From Phycisphaerales bacterium (GTDB lineage: Bacteria; Planctomycetota; Phycisphaerae; UBA1845), in NCBI GenBank assembly GCA_020852275.1, contig JADZBE010000016.1, positions 1 to 32,077 on the forward strand: a stretch of DNA of 32,077 nt, in the 5' to 3' direction. Position 1 is the first letter of the stretch, and each line of letters begins with the position of its first letter. The notes under the pieces were generated by a model, which was not told the DNA's origin, ran no database searches, and was given only the letters and a program-made list of their open reading frames with translations. The translations under genes and the position numbers were made by a program. Positions 15,385-23,078 of the stretch are shown in pieces.

Positions 15385-15731
15385 GGAGTTCCTCCGCCGT
15401 CACGCCACCCACCCACTGTGGGTCGCCCGTCCCCGGGTCGTCCGTCGCTCCGCGGCGGGAGTGCTGCCGGACCTTTCGAATCTCGCTGCGAACGGCGTGC
15501 GCGCCCCGACTCAACCTTGCCATGTGCTGAAGTCGGAAGGCGAGCATCCCATCTGGCGTACTGCTTCCGCTGTAGTGAACGGGTTGGGGCGCGCTACGAC
15601 GATCGCCCCGCTTCCGTGGTCGTGTCTCAGTTTGGACGCCCGGGCGCGTGCTTTTGAGAGCCGCGCGCGTCAGCAAGCGAACTCGCCGATCGCTGCTTGC
15701 GGAATCGATCCCGAATCTGCGCCGCTCGGTT

Positions 15732-15757
15732 CGCTCCCTCGCGGTCGCGGCTCGGTC
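15732..15757 (+). repeat. Copy of a dispersed CGCTCCCTCGCGGTCGCGGC-type repeat
   Basis: This GC-rich word sits in the 479-bp stretch 15385-15863, which has no gene. A diverged copy is inserted in an RHS core fragment at 26147-26173. Planctomycete genomes contain many copies of a similar word, to my recollection. An unrelated CCCAC-TG-TGGG hairpin is at about 15411-15422. Confidence 0.45.
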
Positions 15758-15863
15758 ATGCAGACGGATACAGTGCCTCCTCCGTCGCCCGGTTGGCCGC
15801 AAGCGGTCTGCGCCTTTACGATGAGGCATTCTTCGCGCGGTCGCCGGAGGCGTCAAACGACGG

Positions 15864-16724
15864 GTGAGCTACGACCTTCTTGACAAAGTGGTGTTCATCA
15901 CGGGCGCGTCCAGCGGCATCGGCGCAGCCTGCGCGGAGGCGTTCGCGACCGCTGGAGCGCGTGTGGTCGCGGCTGCGAGGCGGATCGATCTTCTCAACGA
16001 ACTCGCCCGGCGCCTCGGGGACGACCGCGTGATGCCCGTGGCGCTCGATGTGACGGACGCCGCGCAGCGGGAAGCCGGTGTGCGCGCGGCGGAGGAGCGT
16101 TTCGGCCCGGTGGACGTGCTGATCAACAACGCCGGGTGGGCGAGCTTTGGGGCGGTAGCGGACATGCCGCTTGCGAATGTTCGGGCGATGCTGGAGCTGA
16201 ACGTGCTGGCGCCGGTGGCGCTGTGCAAACTGGTGCTGCCGCGGATGCTCGAGCGGCGCGGCGGTCAGATCATCAACATCGCCTCCGTCGTGGGCTACCA
16301 GCCGATCCCGCGGATGACGGCTTATAGCGCAACGAAGGCGTTCGTGCTGAACTTTTCCGCGGGTCTGCGCATGGAACTGCACGGAGCCGGCGTGGACGTC
16401 ATCAGCGTCGCGCCGGGGTCGACGCGCACGCCGTTCTTCGAGAACGCCGCCAGCGTCAACGTCCGCGCCGTGCGGCTTGCCAGGACCCAATACTCGCCGC
16501 AGCGCGTCGCCCGCGCCGTGGTGAAGGCGTCGCGCCGCCGTCGGCGCGAAGTCGTCCTCTCGGCGGAGGGCAACACCATCGCCCTCATCCGCCGCGCTTC
16601 CCATCGGCTGGCCGACGCCATCATGGTCCGCTTCGCCCGCTTCGCCATGCCGCCGGGCGGGCCGGGGGACCGGTCGCCGGGCGGGATCAAGAATCGTTCG
16701 CCGGTGGAGGATCGCGGAACCTAG
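15864..16724 (+). CDS. SDR-family NAD(P)-dependent oxidoreductase (286 aa)
   Basis: A classical short-chain dehydrogenase: TGASSGIG (13-20) binds the cofactor, INNAGW stabilises the fold, and N113, S141, Y154 and K158 (in YSATKAF) form the catalytic tetrad. The C-terminal 35 residues (PPGGPGDRSPGGIKNRSP) are a Gly/Pro/Arg-rich extension unlike the family core. Start GTG 15864 with CCGGAGGCG about 10 bases upstream. The absence of a strict acidic residue after the second strand (VVAAARR) suggests NADPH preference. Substrate unknown. It converges with the PQQ-like gene on the other strand, 48 bp away. Confidence 0.9.
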   Translation: MSYDLLDKVVFITGASSGIGAACAEAFATAGARVVAAARRIDLLNELARRLGDDRVMPVALDVTDAAQREAGVRAAEERFGPVDVLINNAGWASFGAVADMPLANVRAMLELNVLAPVALCKLVLPRMLERRGGQIINIASVVGYQPIPRMTAYSATKAFVLNFSAGLRMELHGAGVDVISVAPGSTRTPFFENAASVNVRAVRLARTQYSPQRVARAVVKASRRRRREVVLSAEGNTIALIRRASHRLADAIMVRFARFAMPPGGPGDRSPGGIKNRSPVEDRGT

Positions 16725-16772
16725 TTCGGGGCTTGTGAATCGCCGCGCGTTGCTTCGTAAATGCCGCCTTCG

Positions 16773-17471
16773 CTACCGGCACTGCGGCAACGTCGCGTCT
16801 TCGCCGGTGAACGATCGCATGAAGGACTGCACGTCCTGCAGGTCGATCCGGCTCTGGATCGGGGGGAGTTGGTCGTCGATGATCTGGCTCCCTCCGTCCC
16901 GCGATACGATGATCCGGCGCTCGGGCGCGCGCCCGCGCAGGTCCAGCCTCCATAGCTCTGAGCCATCCTGAGCTGAGATCGCCATGACCCGGCCGGCGGT
17001 CGTCGAGAACAGGATGCTGCCGTCCCCGTCCAGGATGGGCCGCAGTTCGGCGCCCCCGAGCGGCTCGCTGAAGCGCCAACGCTCCGTGCCGTCTGGTGCA
17101 ACGGCTATGACCGCCGGGTCGGAGGCGCTGAATCGACCGGTAAAGTACGCGGTGCCGTCCAGGGCGATCGCGGGGGAATATCGGCTCGCGACGAAGGCTG
17201 GATCGTCGATCGTCAGCATCCAGCGATCCCTCCCATCCGGGTGCGTGGCGAGAAACGAACGCGGCTGCACGCTGCGCAGAATCGTCCCGTCTTCCGCGAC
17301 CGCGGGAGCGCCCGAAACGCCCGCGACCGGCGCCTGGATCCGCCGCGAGAATCGGGACAACATCGCGCGGTTGCCGCACGGGATGAAGGTCGGCTGGGTC
17401 GGCAGGATCGAAAGGGACGCGGCGAGTGGCCATGAGCATCTCTCAATGCGGAGGATGCCCGCAGCGACCAT
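16773..17471 (-). CDS. PQQ-like beta-propeller protein (232 aa)
   Basis: At least three blades of a PQQ/BamB-like propeller are visible: GAPAVAEDGTILRS, YSPAIALDGTAYFTG, DGTERWRFSEP, RPILDGDGSILF and DGSELWRLDLRG. A full propeller needs 6-8 blades, so the protein is either short or truncated at the N-terminus. The first 35 residues (WPLAASLSILPTQPTFIPCG) are weakly hydrophobic and may be a poor signal peptide. The start at 17471 is the only in-frame ATG near the homology; its ribosome-binding site is weak. No catalytic residues for quinoprotein dehydrogenase are apparent, so a binding or scaffold role is more likely. Confidence 0.62.
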   Translation of the reverse strand: MVAAGILRIERCSWPLAASLSILPTQPTFIPCGNRAMLSRFSRRIQAPVAGVSGAPAVAEDGTILRSVQPRSFLATHPDGRDRWMLTIDDPAFVASRYSPAIALDGTAYFTGRFSASDPAVIAVAPDGTERWRFSEPLGGAELRPILDGDGSILFSTTAGRVMAISAQDGSELWRLDLRGRAPERRIIVSRDGGSQIIDDQLPPIQSRIDLQDVQSFMRSFTGEDATLPQCR

Positions 17472-17571
17472 CGCTTCGCGACCGGGTGCGTCGTGTGGCA
17501 GGTCGGACCCGCGCGGCCCCCTGCTTGTTACCTGCGCGGGGCGTTAACAGAATGGTTGTGTATGTCCGCCA

Positions 17572-18081
17572 TCACAATCGCGGATCGACGGGTTCGCTTT
17601 CCAAGGCGAGCACGCCGAAGGCACATTCATGCGTGCGCCGCAGTGGCTCGCCGCGAACAAAGCGTTCGAGCGCCTCGATGCCCAGCGCGAACTCGCGGAG
17701 GGCGAGGGCCCGCTTGCGGTTCAGGCTGCGCGTCCGGAGTCGCTCGAGGTGCTCGGGCAGCGTGTACTCGGGGCCGTAGATGATGCGCAGATATTCCCGC
17801 CCGCGGCACTTGATCGCCGGCTGCACGAGGCCGCGCCGGCCACGAGCGATGAAATCGTACGGCTTGACGACCATGCCCTCGCCGCCACGCGCGGTCAGCT
17901 CCATCCACCACGCGATGCCCTCGCGCTGGGCGGCATCGTCGGTCAGGTCGACGATCTTGTACGGCGTTGCGCGCAAGACCCCCGGATCAGCGGCACAGGC
18001 TTTCGCCAGCGTGTCCATGTGCCAGGCGTGGTCATGATCCATATGGACGCGCCCTTCCGTCGCGAGCATGTGGAAGGGGGC
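17572..18081 (-). pseudogene. pnkp: C-terminal fragment of polynucleotide kinase-phosphatase Pnkp
   Basis: Only the last about 170 residues of an approximately 850-residue protein are present. They run from APFHMLATEGRVH through GGEGMVVKPYDFIARGRRG, IKCRGREYLRIIYGPEY and the diagnostic end FGVLALESEPVDPRL. This is the C-terminal part of the ligase-like adenylyltransferase domain plus tail; EGMVVKP is nucleotidyltransferase motif IV. The kinase, phosphatase and nucleotidyl-lysine motif are absent. Pnkp repairs RNA cut by ribotoxins together with Hen1, which lies truncated 5.6 kb away on the same strand. The frame is open to 18192, but homology stops near 18081, where a different sequence begins. 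Cannot be functional as Pnkp. Confidence 0.85.
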
Positions 18082-18082
18082 G

Positions 18083-18480
18083 GGCGCGGATCGGGCGTAG
18101 GTGCACCGACCAGCCCCTTGCCGCCGGTCATGTAGTGCGGATGGACGTTCGACCCGGACCAGCGGAAACGGATCGGCATCGGGATGCAGCACAGCCCTTC
18201 GTCGCCGCCGCGGAAACGCGGGTTGTGATGAAACACGTCGCTGCGGTCGTCGGTCTCGGCACAGGTGTCGAACTCACCGCCGCAACAGTCGCCGCCGAAC
18301 CACGACAGAATCCAGCGGCACATGTTGATCAGCTCGGGCTGAGACGCCATCGCCGCCGTCGAACTGGTAGAAGTCGGCGCCGTGCCGCACGTTGACGCCG
18401 CCGTGGGTAGCGTGGGCGTCCCCGCCCGCGAACCGCATCTCCGGCAGGCCGTTGATGTATGGGTTGAAGTGCGTGAAGCG
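18083..18480 (-). pseudogene. Frameshifted fragment of an unidentified, possibly phage-derived protein
   Basis: Two adjoining minus-strand frames read as one protein with a frameshift near 18350. The first (18480 to 18350) has FNPYINGLPEMRFAGGDAH and NVRHGADFYQFDGG. The second (18350 to 18083) has ELINMCRWILSWFGGDCCGG, SDVFHHNPRFRGGDEG and RWSGSNVHPHYMTGGKG. Composition and Trp/His/Cys-rich conserved-looking blocks show it was once coding; a TGA blocks extension beyond 18480. I associate such sequences with phage-like or conserved clusters in planctomycetes but cannot name the protein. It ends directly at the Pnkp fragment. 18481-18607 holds nothing recognisable. Confidence 0.5.
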
Positions 18481-18607
18481 TCACCTGACGCCGGGATGGG
18501 TAGTACGGCGTGCGGGGAGCATCGGCATCTTGGCGGTGACTAAAGCGACGAACCGACGGAGCCACGAAGCGGCGGCGCTTCTCGGGACAACGCATCCACG
18601 CGCCCTC

Positions 18608-19183
18608 TTACCCTGCCTGCCGGATCCAGTCGCGAATGTTCATTCCGATTCGCTCGATGTCCTCTTTTGCCAAGGTTCCCCCATGCATTACGATGTTGCG
18701 CGACTTCTCAAGCGCGTTCAGGGCAGCCTTCGCCCACTCCATGTTGCCAAGAAGAGCATCAAAGACCTCCCAGTTCGTGACGATGATCGAAGAAAGGTCG
18801 CTGAAGTCGCAGTAATTGACCTCCGTCGCGCCCCGCGCGCCGTGCCACCTGAACTTGGAGTCCTCGTCCATTCTCGACTTGGCCATCTTGCGAATTCGCT
18901 CCGGGACCTTGTCCCACCACGACTCACCGTGTTTCTCGGCCATTGCCTTGGTCACCGTGATTCGAACGGCGTTCTCGAAGGCGTGGAGCGCGGCGTATAC
19001 GACGGACATTCGCTGCGCCTCAACCAGCAGGTCGGAATCCAAGTAGTCAAAGGAGAGCGATCTTTGCACCGCGCGTGCATCCTCTGAGCCGAAGTGGCTT
19101 CGTCGACGGCGCCCGGCCTTGTCGAGCGCCTCCTCGGTTAGCACGCCCCGATACACGAACGAGTAAAGGTCAGCATCTTTCAT
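18608..19183 (-). CDS. Swt1-type HEPN domain protein, candidate ribonuclease (191 aa)
   Basis: An all-helical protein with the HEPN RNase signature R-x4-H as SRNIVMH (R162, N163, H167), preceded by MSVVYAALHAFENAVRITV, SWWDKVPERIRK, WHGARGATEVNYCDFSDL and NWEVFD. This order of blocks matches the HEPN domain of Swt1-like proteins. HEPN domains with RN-x3-H commonly act as metal-independent RNases in toxin-antitoxin and phage-defence systems. The gene overlaps the upstream DUF5343-like gene by 4 bp (ATGA at 19180-19183), implying tight translational coupling. It lies in the island between the hen1 and pnkp remnants. RNase activity is inferred from the motif. Confidence 0.8.
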   Translation of the reverse strand: MKDADLYSFVYRGVLTEEALDKAGRRRRSHFGSEDARAVQRSLSFDYLDSDLLVEAQRMSVVYAALHAFENAVRITVTKAMAEKHGESWWDKVPERIRKMAKSRMDEDSKFRWHGARGATEVNYCDFSDLSSIIVTNWEVFDALLGNMEWAKAALNALEKSRNIVMHGGTLAKEDIERIGMNIRDWIRQAG

Positions 19184-19818
19184 GCGAGATGGTCCCGGAG
19201 ACTCTTGAAGATGGCGTCGTAGACTGCCTGATCACGAGTGTCGGGAAGAACGATATTGATGTGGTACTGGAGACCTGATACGCGAATTTGGCCGAGGGCC
19301 GCGGGGGTCTCCTCGTGCTTGTCTTGGCTCGCCTGCTGGTCCGGCTTTTTCTCGTTCGAAGCGACGCCTTCGGCGCGCTTGGCAGGTCGCGGTGCCGAAA
19401 AATCTGCGTAGTCGCAAAGAGCACGAAATGTATTTGCGATTTTCCCGATTACCAGATCCGTCTTCTTGCCCGCGTACAGGGTTCGAAGCTTGTTCTTGAC
19501 GTCCGGCAGGGATAGCTCGTGGGCCTGCACGTTGATCGCGAATAGATCGGAGAAGGACTCGCGTATACCGTCGGCGAGGACTTGCTTGGCCCGTGTTCGA
19601 TCCAAGAATTCAAAGTAGCGCGGTTGCGGCGCGCCGTCGCGATTCAGGAAACCCAAGTCCTTCAGTATGCCAATAAAAAGCCGATCATTGGTCGACTTGA
19701 AGCCCAGATTCTCAAGGAACTTCACGGAGAAGCGCTCCGGCGGCTGCGCGCCGAGAAGAGCGTCGAAGTACGCAGGAATCGCGTTCGCCTTGAAGGTGTA
19801 GCTGTCGGGCAATGCCAC
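19180..19818 (-). CDS. DUF5343-like protein paired with the HEPN gene (212 aa)
   Basis: The N-terminal 70 residues look like a winged-helix domain (AIPAYFDALL, RFSVKFLENLGFKSTNDRLF, ILKDLGFLNRDG), followed by a helical domain with RTRAKQVLADGIRESFSDLF. A charged linker (about 150-180, PKRAEGVASNEKKPDQQASQ) joins a C-terminal beta-alpha module, GQIRVSGLQYHINIVLPDTR, then AVYDAIFKSLRDHL. I recognise the pattern as DUF5343. Role unknown; as the first gene of a coupled pair with a HEPN RNase, it could be a sensor, DNA-binding repressor or antitoxin. The start at 19818 has AAAGGTGG upstream and GAGGAGAG further back. A 78-bp gap separates it from the next gene upstream. Confidence 0.7.
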   Translation of the reverse strand: MALPDSYTFKANAIPAYFDALLGAQPPERFSVKFLENLGFKSTNDRLFIGILKDLGFLNRDGAPQPRYFEFLDRTRAKQVLADGIRESFSDLFAINVQAHELSLPDVKNKLRTLYAGKKTDLVIGKIANTFRALCDYADFSAPRPAKRAEGVASNEKKPDQQASQDKHEETPAALGQIRVSGLQYHINIVLPDTRDQAVYDAIFKSLRDHLA

Positions 19819-19896
19819 CTTTGACTCTCCTCATCGCTCGTCACGCCGAGTTCAGGCGAGCACGATTCTACGCGCTCTCGTCACTCGCCATGCCCC

Positions 19897-20562
19897 TCAG
19901 GCCCCAATCGTCGCGCTCACAGTCGCGCTCCACGGTCCGACTTCCCCGCGCGAGTTGATCCAGCGCAGCATGTAGTGCGCGATCTTGTTGCCCTGCGCGC
20001 CGTCGTAGTCGCGCGTGTACGGGGCGCGCGTATCGACGGCGAGGAACGTCAGTTCGCCGGGATCGACCGGCGGCGGACCATCGACTTTCACCCAAAGCTC
20101 AGCGCCGATCACGCCGGCGGGCTTGGCCCGCCGCGTGGGCGTGGTCTCGTCCGTAAAGTCGATGGTGTGCTGCAAGCGCTGCGAAGCGTCCACCGTCGCG
20201 ACCGGGCGCGTCGTCGGCGGGCCGACCGGCGACGGCTCCTTGTCGGGCACCGTGATCCCGAGCGCGGCGCGCTCGGTATCATCGACGCTGGGCGATGCCT
20301 GCAAGCGCCGCACGAGCGGCCGCACCGCGGCTTCGACGCCGGTTCGCGCGATGTCCTTGCCCTCGCGGGCCGAAACCGCGGCGGCCGCGGCGGCGATGTG
20401 CGCCGGATACTTGCTGTTCCACGTCGTTTGCGCCGTCGTGACCGGGGTCATGTCGCCCGCGACCAGCCCCAGCCCGGCCAGGTTCGCGTTCGCGTACGTC
20501 ACGAAGTTGGCCAGCCAGCCGTTGAATTCGGCGTCGCCGCGCGGGATGTAATCGTTCGCCAT
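19897..20562 (-). CDS. Conserved protein of unknown function with Ig/FN3-like C-terminus (221 aa)
   Basis: The start at 20562 is chosen because AGGAGCACCC precedes it; the protein begins MANDYIPRGDAEFNGWLANF. Residues 1-95 are helical (LANFVTYANANLAGLGLV, then AHIAAAAAAVSARE), a proline-rich hinge follows (TVPDKEPSPVGPPTTRPVAT), and residues 125-221 form a beta sandwich (GAELWVKVDGPPPVDPGEL, then HYMLRWINSRGEVGPWS). The C-terminal part resembles fibronectin-type domains. I recall this architecture as a widespread uncharacterised family in planctomycetes and other environmental bacteria, often beside phage-like or structural genes. It has no signal peptide. It may be co-transcribed with the DUF5343-HEPN pair. 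Confidence 0.65.
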   Translation of the reverse strand: MANDYIPRGDAEFNGWLANFVTYANANLAGLGLVAGDMTPVTTAQTTWNSKYPAHIAAAAAAVSAREGKDIARTGVEAAVRPLVRRLQASPSVDDTERAALGITVPDKEPSPVGPPTTRPVATVDASQRLQHTIDFTDETTPTRRAKPAGVIGAELWVKVDGPPPVDPGELTFLAVDTRAPYTRDYDGAQGNKIAHYMLRWINSRGEVGPWSATVSATIGA

Positions 20563-20694
20563 GGGTGCTCCTGATGTTCGGCCGCGGCGACCTCCGCCGC
20601 CCTTGTGAGCCTTCTGAGCCGGAACCGGCGTCGGATCGGGCATTCCGGGAACCTCCACGACACCGCCGTAGACCGGCCCGTCATTGCCGGGCCA

Positions 20695-20775
20695 TTATCC
20701 GGCCGATTCGGGCAGATATCCAGCCCCGCCGGGGCTTCCACACTGCTGTCGGGGGCTTCCCCGGATAATCCGGGG
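20695..20775. promoter_or_regulatory. Cluster of palindromes in the divergent intergenic region
   Basis: The 357-bp region 20563-20919 separates the divergent genes at 20562 and 20920. It holds CCCCGGATAATCCGGGG (20759-20775, perfect with one central base), AGCCCC-GCC-GGGGCT (20722-20736), and a TTATCCGG half-site (20695-20702) that is inverted relative to CCGGATAA (20761-20768). This could be an operator for the restriction genes or a recombination scar. No controller gene was found. Confidence 0.4.
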
Positions 20776-20919
20776 ACCGGCACGGGCGGCGTGGCGGTTG
20801 GCACGACCCGACCGTGGATTGGCCGGGACGGTGCGGGGACGGCCCCGGATGAGCCGGAAACCGCCGCAACGAACTTCGCGCTTGGCGCAGCGCAGCCCAG
20901 CGCTCAAAATCGACCACCG

Positions 20920-21450
20920 ATGAACAAGCCCGCATACGCTGATGAGCAGCCGCTGTTCGGCGCGCCGACGATCGCCGCCGAATTCTCGCCCGAAGCCGAG
21001 GTCGTCGTCGCACCGGGCGACTGCCTTGAAACGCTCCGCACGCTGCCGCGTGGCAGCATGCAGCTTATCATCACTTCCCCGCCCTACAACATCGGCAAGG
21101 ATTACGAGAAGGCGACCGAGCTTGACCGGTATCTTCGGGCACTCGCGCCGATTGTCGATGAGCTTGTCCGCGTGCTGAAAACCGGCGGCTCGCTCTGCTG
21201 GCAGGTGGGCAACTACGTCGAGGACTCGGAAGTATTCCCGCTCGACATCTTCTACTACCCGTTCTTCAAGAAGCACGGCCTTCGCCTGCGCAATCGAATC
21301 GTCTGGCACTTCGCCCACGGCCTGCACGCCAGCAAGCGTTTTTCGGGCCGCTATGAAGTGCTGCTGTGGTTCACCAAGGGCGATTCGTACACGTTCAATC
21401 TCGACGACATCCGCGTGCCGTCGAACGACAGGACTCGCGCGGCGGCGTAG
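20920..21450 (+). CDS. Amino-half of a DNA N4/N6 methyltransferase, C-terminally truncated (176 aa)
   Basis: The catalytic motif IV is TSPPYNIGKDYE (52-63), followed by LDRYLRALAPIVDELVRVLK, GGSLCWQVGNYVEDSEVFPL, IVWHFAHGLHASKRFSGRYE and LWFTKGDSYTFNLDDIRVPS. This is the beta-type order, in which the AdoMet-binding FxGxG motif lies in the C-terminal half. The protein stops at NDRTRAAA, where homologues continue for another 120-150 residues, so the cofactor motif is missing and the enzyme is expected to be inactive alone. ATG 20920 is preceded by no strong ribosome-binding site. It faces genes of a restriction character downstream on the same strand. Confidence 0.78.
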   Translation: MNKPAYADEQPLFGAPTIAAEFSPEAEVVVAPGDCLETLRTLPRGSMQLIITSPPYNIGKDYEKATELDRYLRALAPIVDELVRVLKTGGSLCWQVGNYVEDSEVFPLDIFYYPFFKKHGLRLRNRIVWHFAHGLHASKRFSGRYEVLLWFTKGDSYTFNLDDIRVPSNDRTRAAA

Positions 21451-21476
21451 TGCGGCATTGATGGGTCGATCGACGA

Positions 21477-22403
21477 ATGGCGAACCTGCACAAAGCGCAG
21501 CTACTCCAAACGCTTCGCGAGCGATTCGGCGAATTGCGTCGCCTTTCCGGGAGCCAGTCGCTGTTTGTCGTCGGCGAGGATGCTGCGATCATATATTTCC
21601 GCTATTCGAAGGTTCACGAACGGGGACGCACATTCTTTGGACTGCGCGACGTAGACTTGAAGCAGTTGGAAGGGCGCAACTCGTTTCTTTGCCTGCTGGT
21701 CGACGACGGCAGTCCGCCGATTTTTGTTCCGTTTGCTGATTTCGAGGAAGTGTTCCATTCGGCAGAGCCGGCATCAGATGGCCAGTACAAGGTCCAGTTG
21801 ATTTCCCAGGAAGATTCGCGCCAGCTTTACATCGCGCGCAAGGGGCGCTTTAACGTTGAAGGATACGTCGGGATGGGAGCGCTGGAGCTGAGCATCGACA
21901 GCGACCGGCTCCGCGCGCCGTGCGCGCTGACCCACTCTCAGGTGCAGACGCTGCTTGGCGGAGTTGGTCGCCTCAAGGGATACGAAGTTTGGATACCCGA
22001 CCATGACGTCGCAACGCTGGACTGGACCATGACGCCTCGCTACAACGTCGCACACCGGATACCGCCGGGATTCGATGACGTGGCTTCGATCCTGTGTGAG
22101 GTGGACGTCGTATGGAGTTCGGCCTCGACGAGCCGCATTGAGGGTCTGTTTGAGGTAGAACACTCAACTCCAATCTACTCCGGGCTATTGCGCTTCAACG
22201 ACCTCTTGCTGACCAATCCAGCGCTGTCGCGGTTCCATATCGTGTCGAACGACGTGAGACGAGCTGTGTTTTCGCGGCAGGCGTCCCGCCCGACGTTCAG
22301 GAGGAGCGGGCTGTCAGAATTGGTGAGCTTCCTGGAGTATGTCAACGTGCTCGACTGGCACTCTCGCCTACTGAAGGGAGTAACAGATGGCCACGCAGCA
22401 TGA
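21477..22403 (+). CDS. Predicted restriction-type nuclease, two-domain protein (308 aa)
   Basis: The N-terminal half has conserved-looking blocks: IIYFRYSKVHERGRTFFGLR, SFLCLLVDDGSPPIFVPFAD, SDGQYKVQLI and LYIARKGRFNVEGYVG. The C-terminal third contains CEVDVVWSS, then RIEGLFEVEHSTPIYSGLLR, FHIVSNDVRRAVFSRQASRP. The spacing of D-x-V and E-x-E-H after a strand resembles a PD-(D/E)xK nuclease core in which the Lys is replaced, and I recall related proteins beside DNA methyltransferases. The nuclease assignment is inferred. It starts 26 bp after the truncated methyltransferase and overlaps the next gene by 17 bp. GC is slightly lower than the surroundings. Confidence 0.5.
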   Translation: MANLHKAQLLQTLRERFGELRRLSGSQSLFVVGEDAAIIYFRYSKVHERGRTFFGLRDVDLKQLEGRNSFLCLLVDDGSPPIFVPFADFEEVFHSAEPASDGQYKVQLISQEDSRQLYIARKGRFNVEGYVGMGALELSIDSDRLRAPCALTHSQVQTLLGGVGRLKGYEVWIPDHDVATLDWTMTPRYNVAHRIPPGFDDVASILCEVDVVWSSASTSRIEGLFEVEHSTPIYSGLLRFNDLLLTNPALSRFHIVSNDVRRAVFSRQASRPTFRRSGLSELVSFLEYVNVLDWHSRLLKGVTDGHAA

Positions 22404-22587
22404 CATGATCGGCCCGGTCTATGTCGTCGTCGATGTAATGTCCGGAACTGCGGCGGGCGCGGCCTGTTTTTCGACCGAAGCTGACGCCATCGCATACGCC
22501 GGAGCCCTGCGGCGCGAGGCCGACCCGAACGACGACGATGTGCAAGTATTCGCGCGAGTCATCGACTCCGAGCGCCCGACAGGCTGA
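22387..22587 (+). CDS. Small protein overlapping the nuclease-like gene (66 aa)
   Basis: GAAGGGAG lies 8 bases before the ATG at 22387, and the gene overlaps the preceding one by 17 bp, a good sign of coupled translation. The sequence (GPVYVVVDVMSGTAAGAACF, then DAIAYAGALRREADPNDDDV) looks like a compact alpha/beta domain; I recall similar small proteins in other mobile regions. No motif of a known controller or inhibitor is visible. Function unknown. Confidence 0.6.
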   Translation: MATQHDMIGPVYVVVDVMSGTAAGAACFSTEADAIAYAGALRREADPNDDDVQVFARVIDSERPTG

Positions 22588-22646
22588 GCCGCTCAGCAGT
22601 TCTGAATGCGAGCAAGCACAAGGTCAAGGTCAGCAAGGAAAAAACC

Positions 22647-23072
22647 ATGCCGGGGCGCATGCTTTTCGATCCGCGCTCCATCAATCGGGCCTTCAAGACC
22701 GAGTTCCTTCAGCGCGGCTGGGCACCTGTCCGCGTGCCTTGCGAGTATTCAAGCTCCTACTACGTACCGGAGTACGCGGTTCGGCCTGACAATCGAGGCG
22801 CGTTCCGCGAGATGGACTTCGTGAAGTCGAGCCTCGGCGTCGAAGTGCAATTCGGCAAGTACGCGTTCATGGTCTACAACGTCTGCGCGAAGATGACCAT
22901 CTTCAAGAATCTGAAGCACATCGACTGCGGGGTCGAGATTGTCCCCGTGAAGGCGTTCGCCAACGAAATGTCCACGGGGGTCTCGTACTTCGAGCAGTTC
23001 CTCTGGGACTTGGAGGCGCGCGGCGTCTCGAACATCGACATTCCAGTGCTCATCATCGGGATTGATGCATAG
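22647..23072 (+). CDS. BglII-family restriction endonuclease, 5'-truncated (141 aa)
   Basis: The core EMDFVKSSLGVEVQFGKYAF gives D57, E66 and Q68 with the exact spacing of BglII catalytic residues D84, E93 and Q95. ANEMSTGVSYFEQFLWDL and DIPVLIIGID complete the family signature. BglII-type enzymes have about 190-225 residues. Upstream of ATG 22647 the same frame continues with family-like sequence (NASKHKVKVSKEKTM from about 22602) but no start codon, so the first 40 or so residues were lost by a deletion or replacement. AAGGAAAAAACC before ATG 22647 could still allow translation. Whether the shortened protein cuts DNA is unknown; its methyltransferase partner upstream lacks its C-terminal half. 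Confidence 0.8.
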   Translation: MPGRMLFDPRSINRAFKTEFLQRGWAPVRVPCEYSSSYYVPEYAVRPDNRGAFREMDFVKSSLGVEVQFGKYAFMVYNVCAKMTIFKNLKHIDCGVEIVPVKAFANEMSTGVSYFEQFLWDLEARGVSNIDIPVLIIGIDA

Positions 23073-23078
23073 CGCACA

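Noticed and set aside
15167..15883. 238-codon plus-strand frame between the MBL and SDR genes
   Set aside because: Its first half is antisense to the MBL gene and the rest contains a dispersed repeat; no start signal or domain.
20605..20919. N-terminal extension of the methyltransferase to 20605
   Set aside because: The extension reads through a palindrome cluster and is Gly/Pro/Thr-rich without family resemblance. The domain starts well after ATG 20920.
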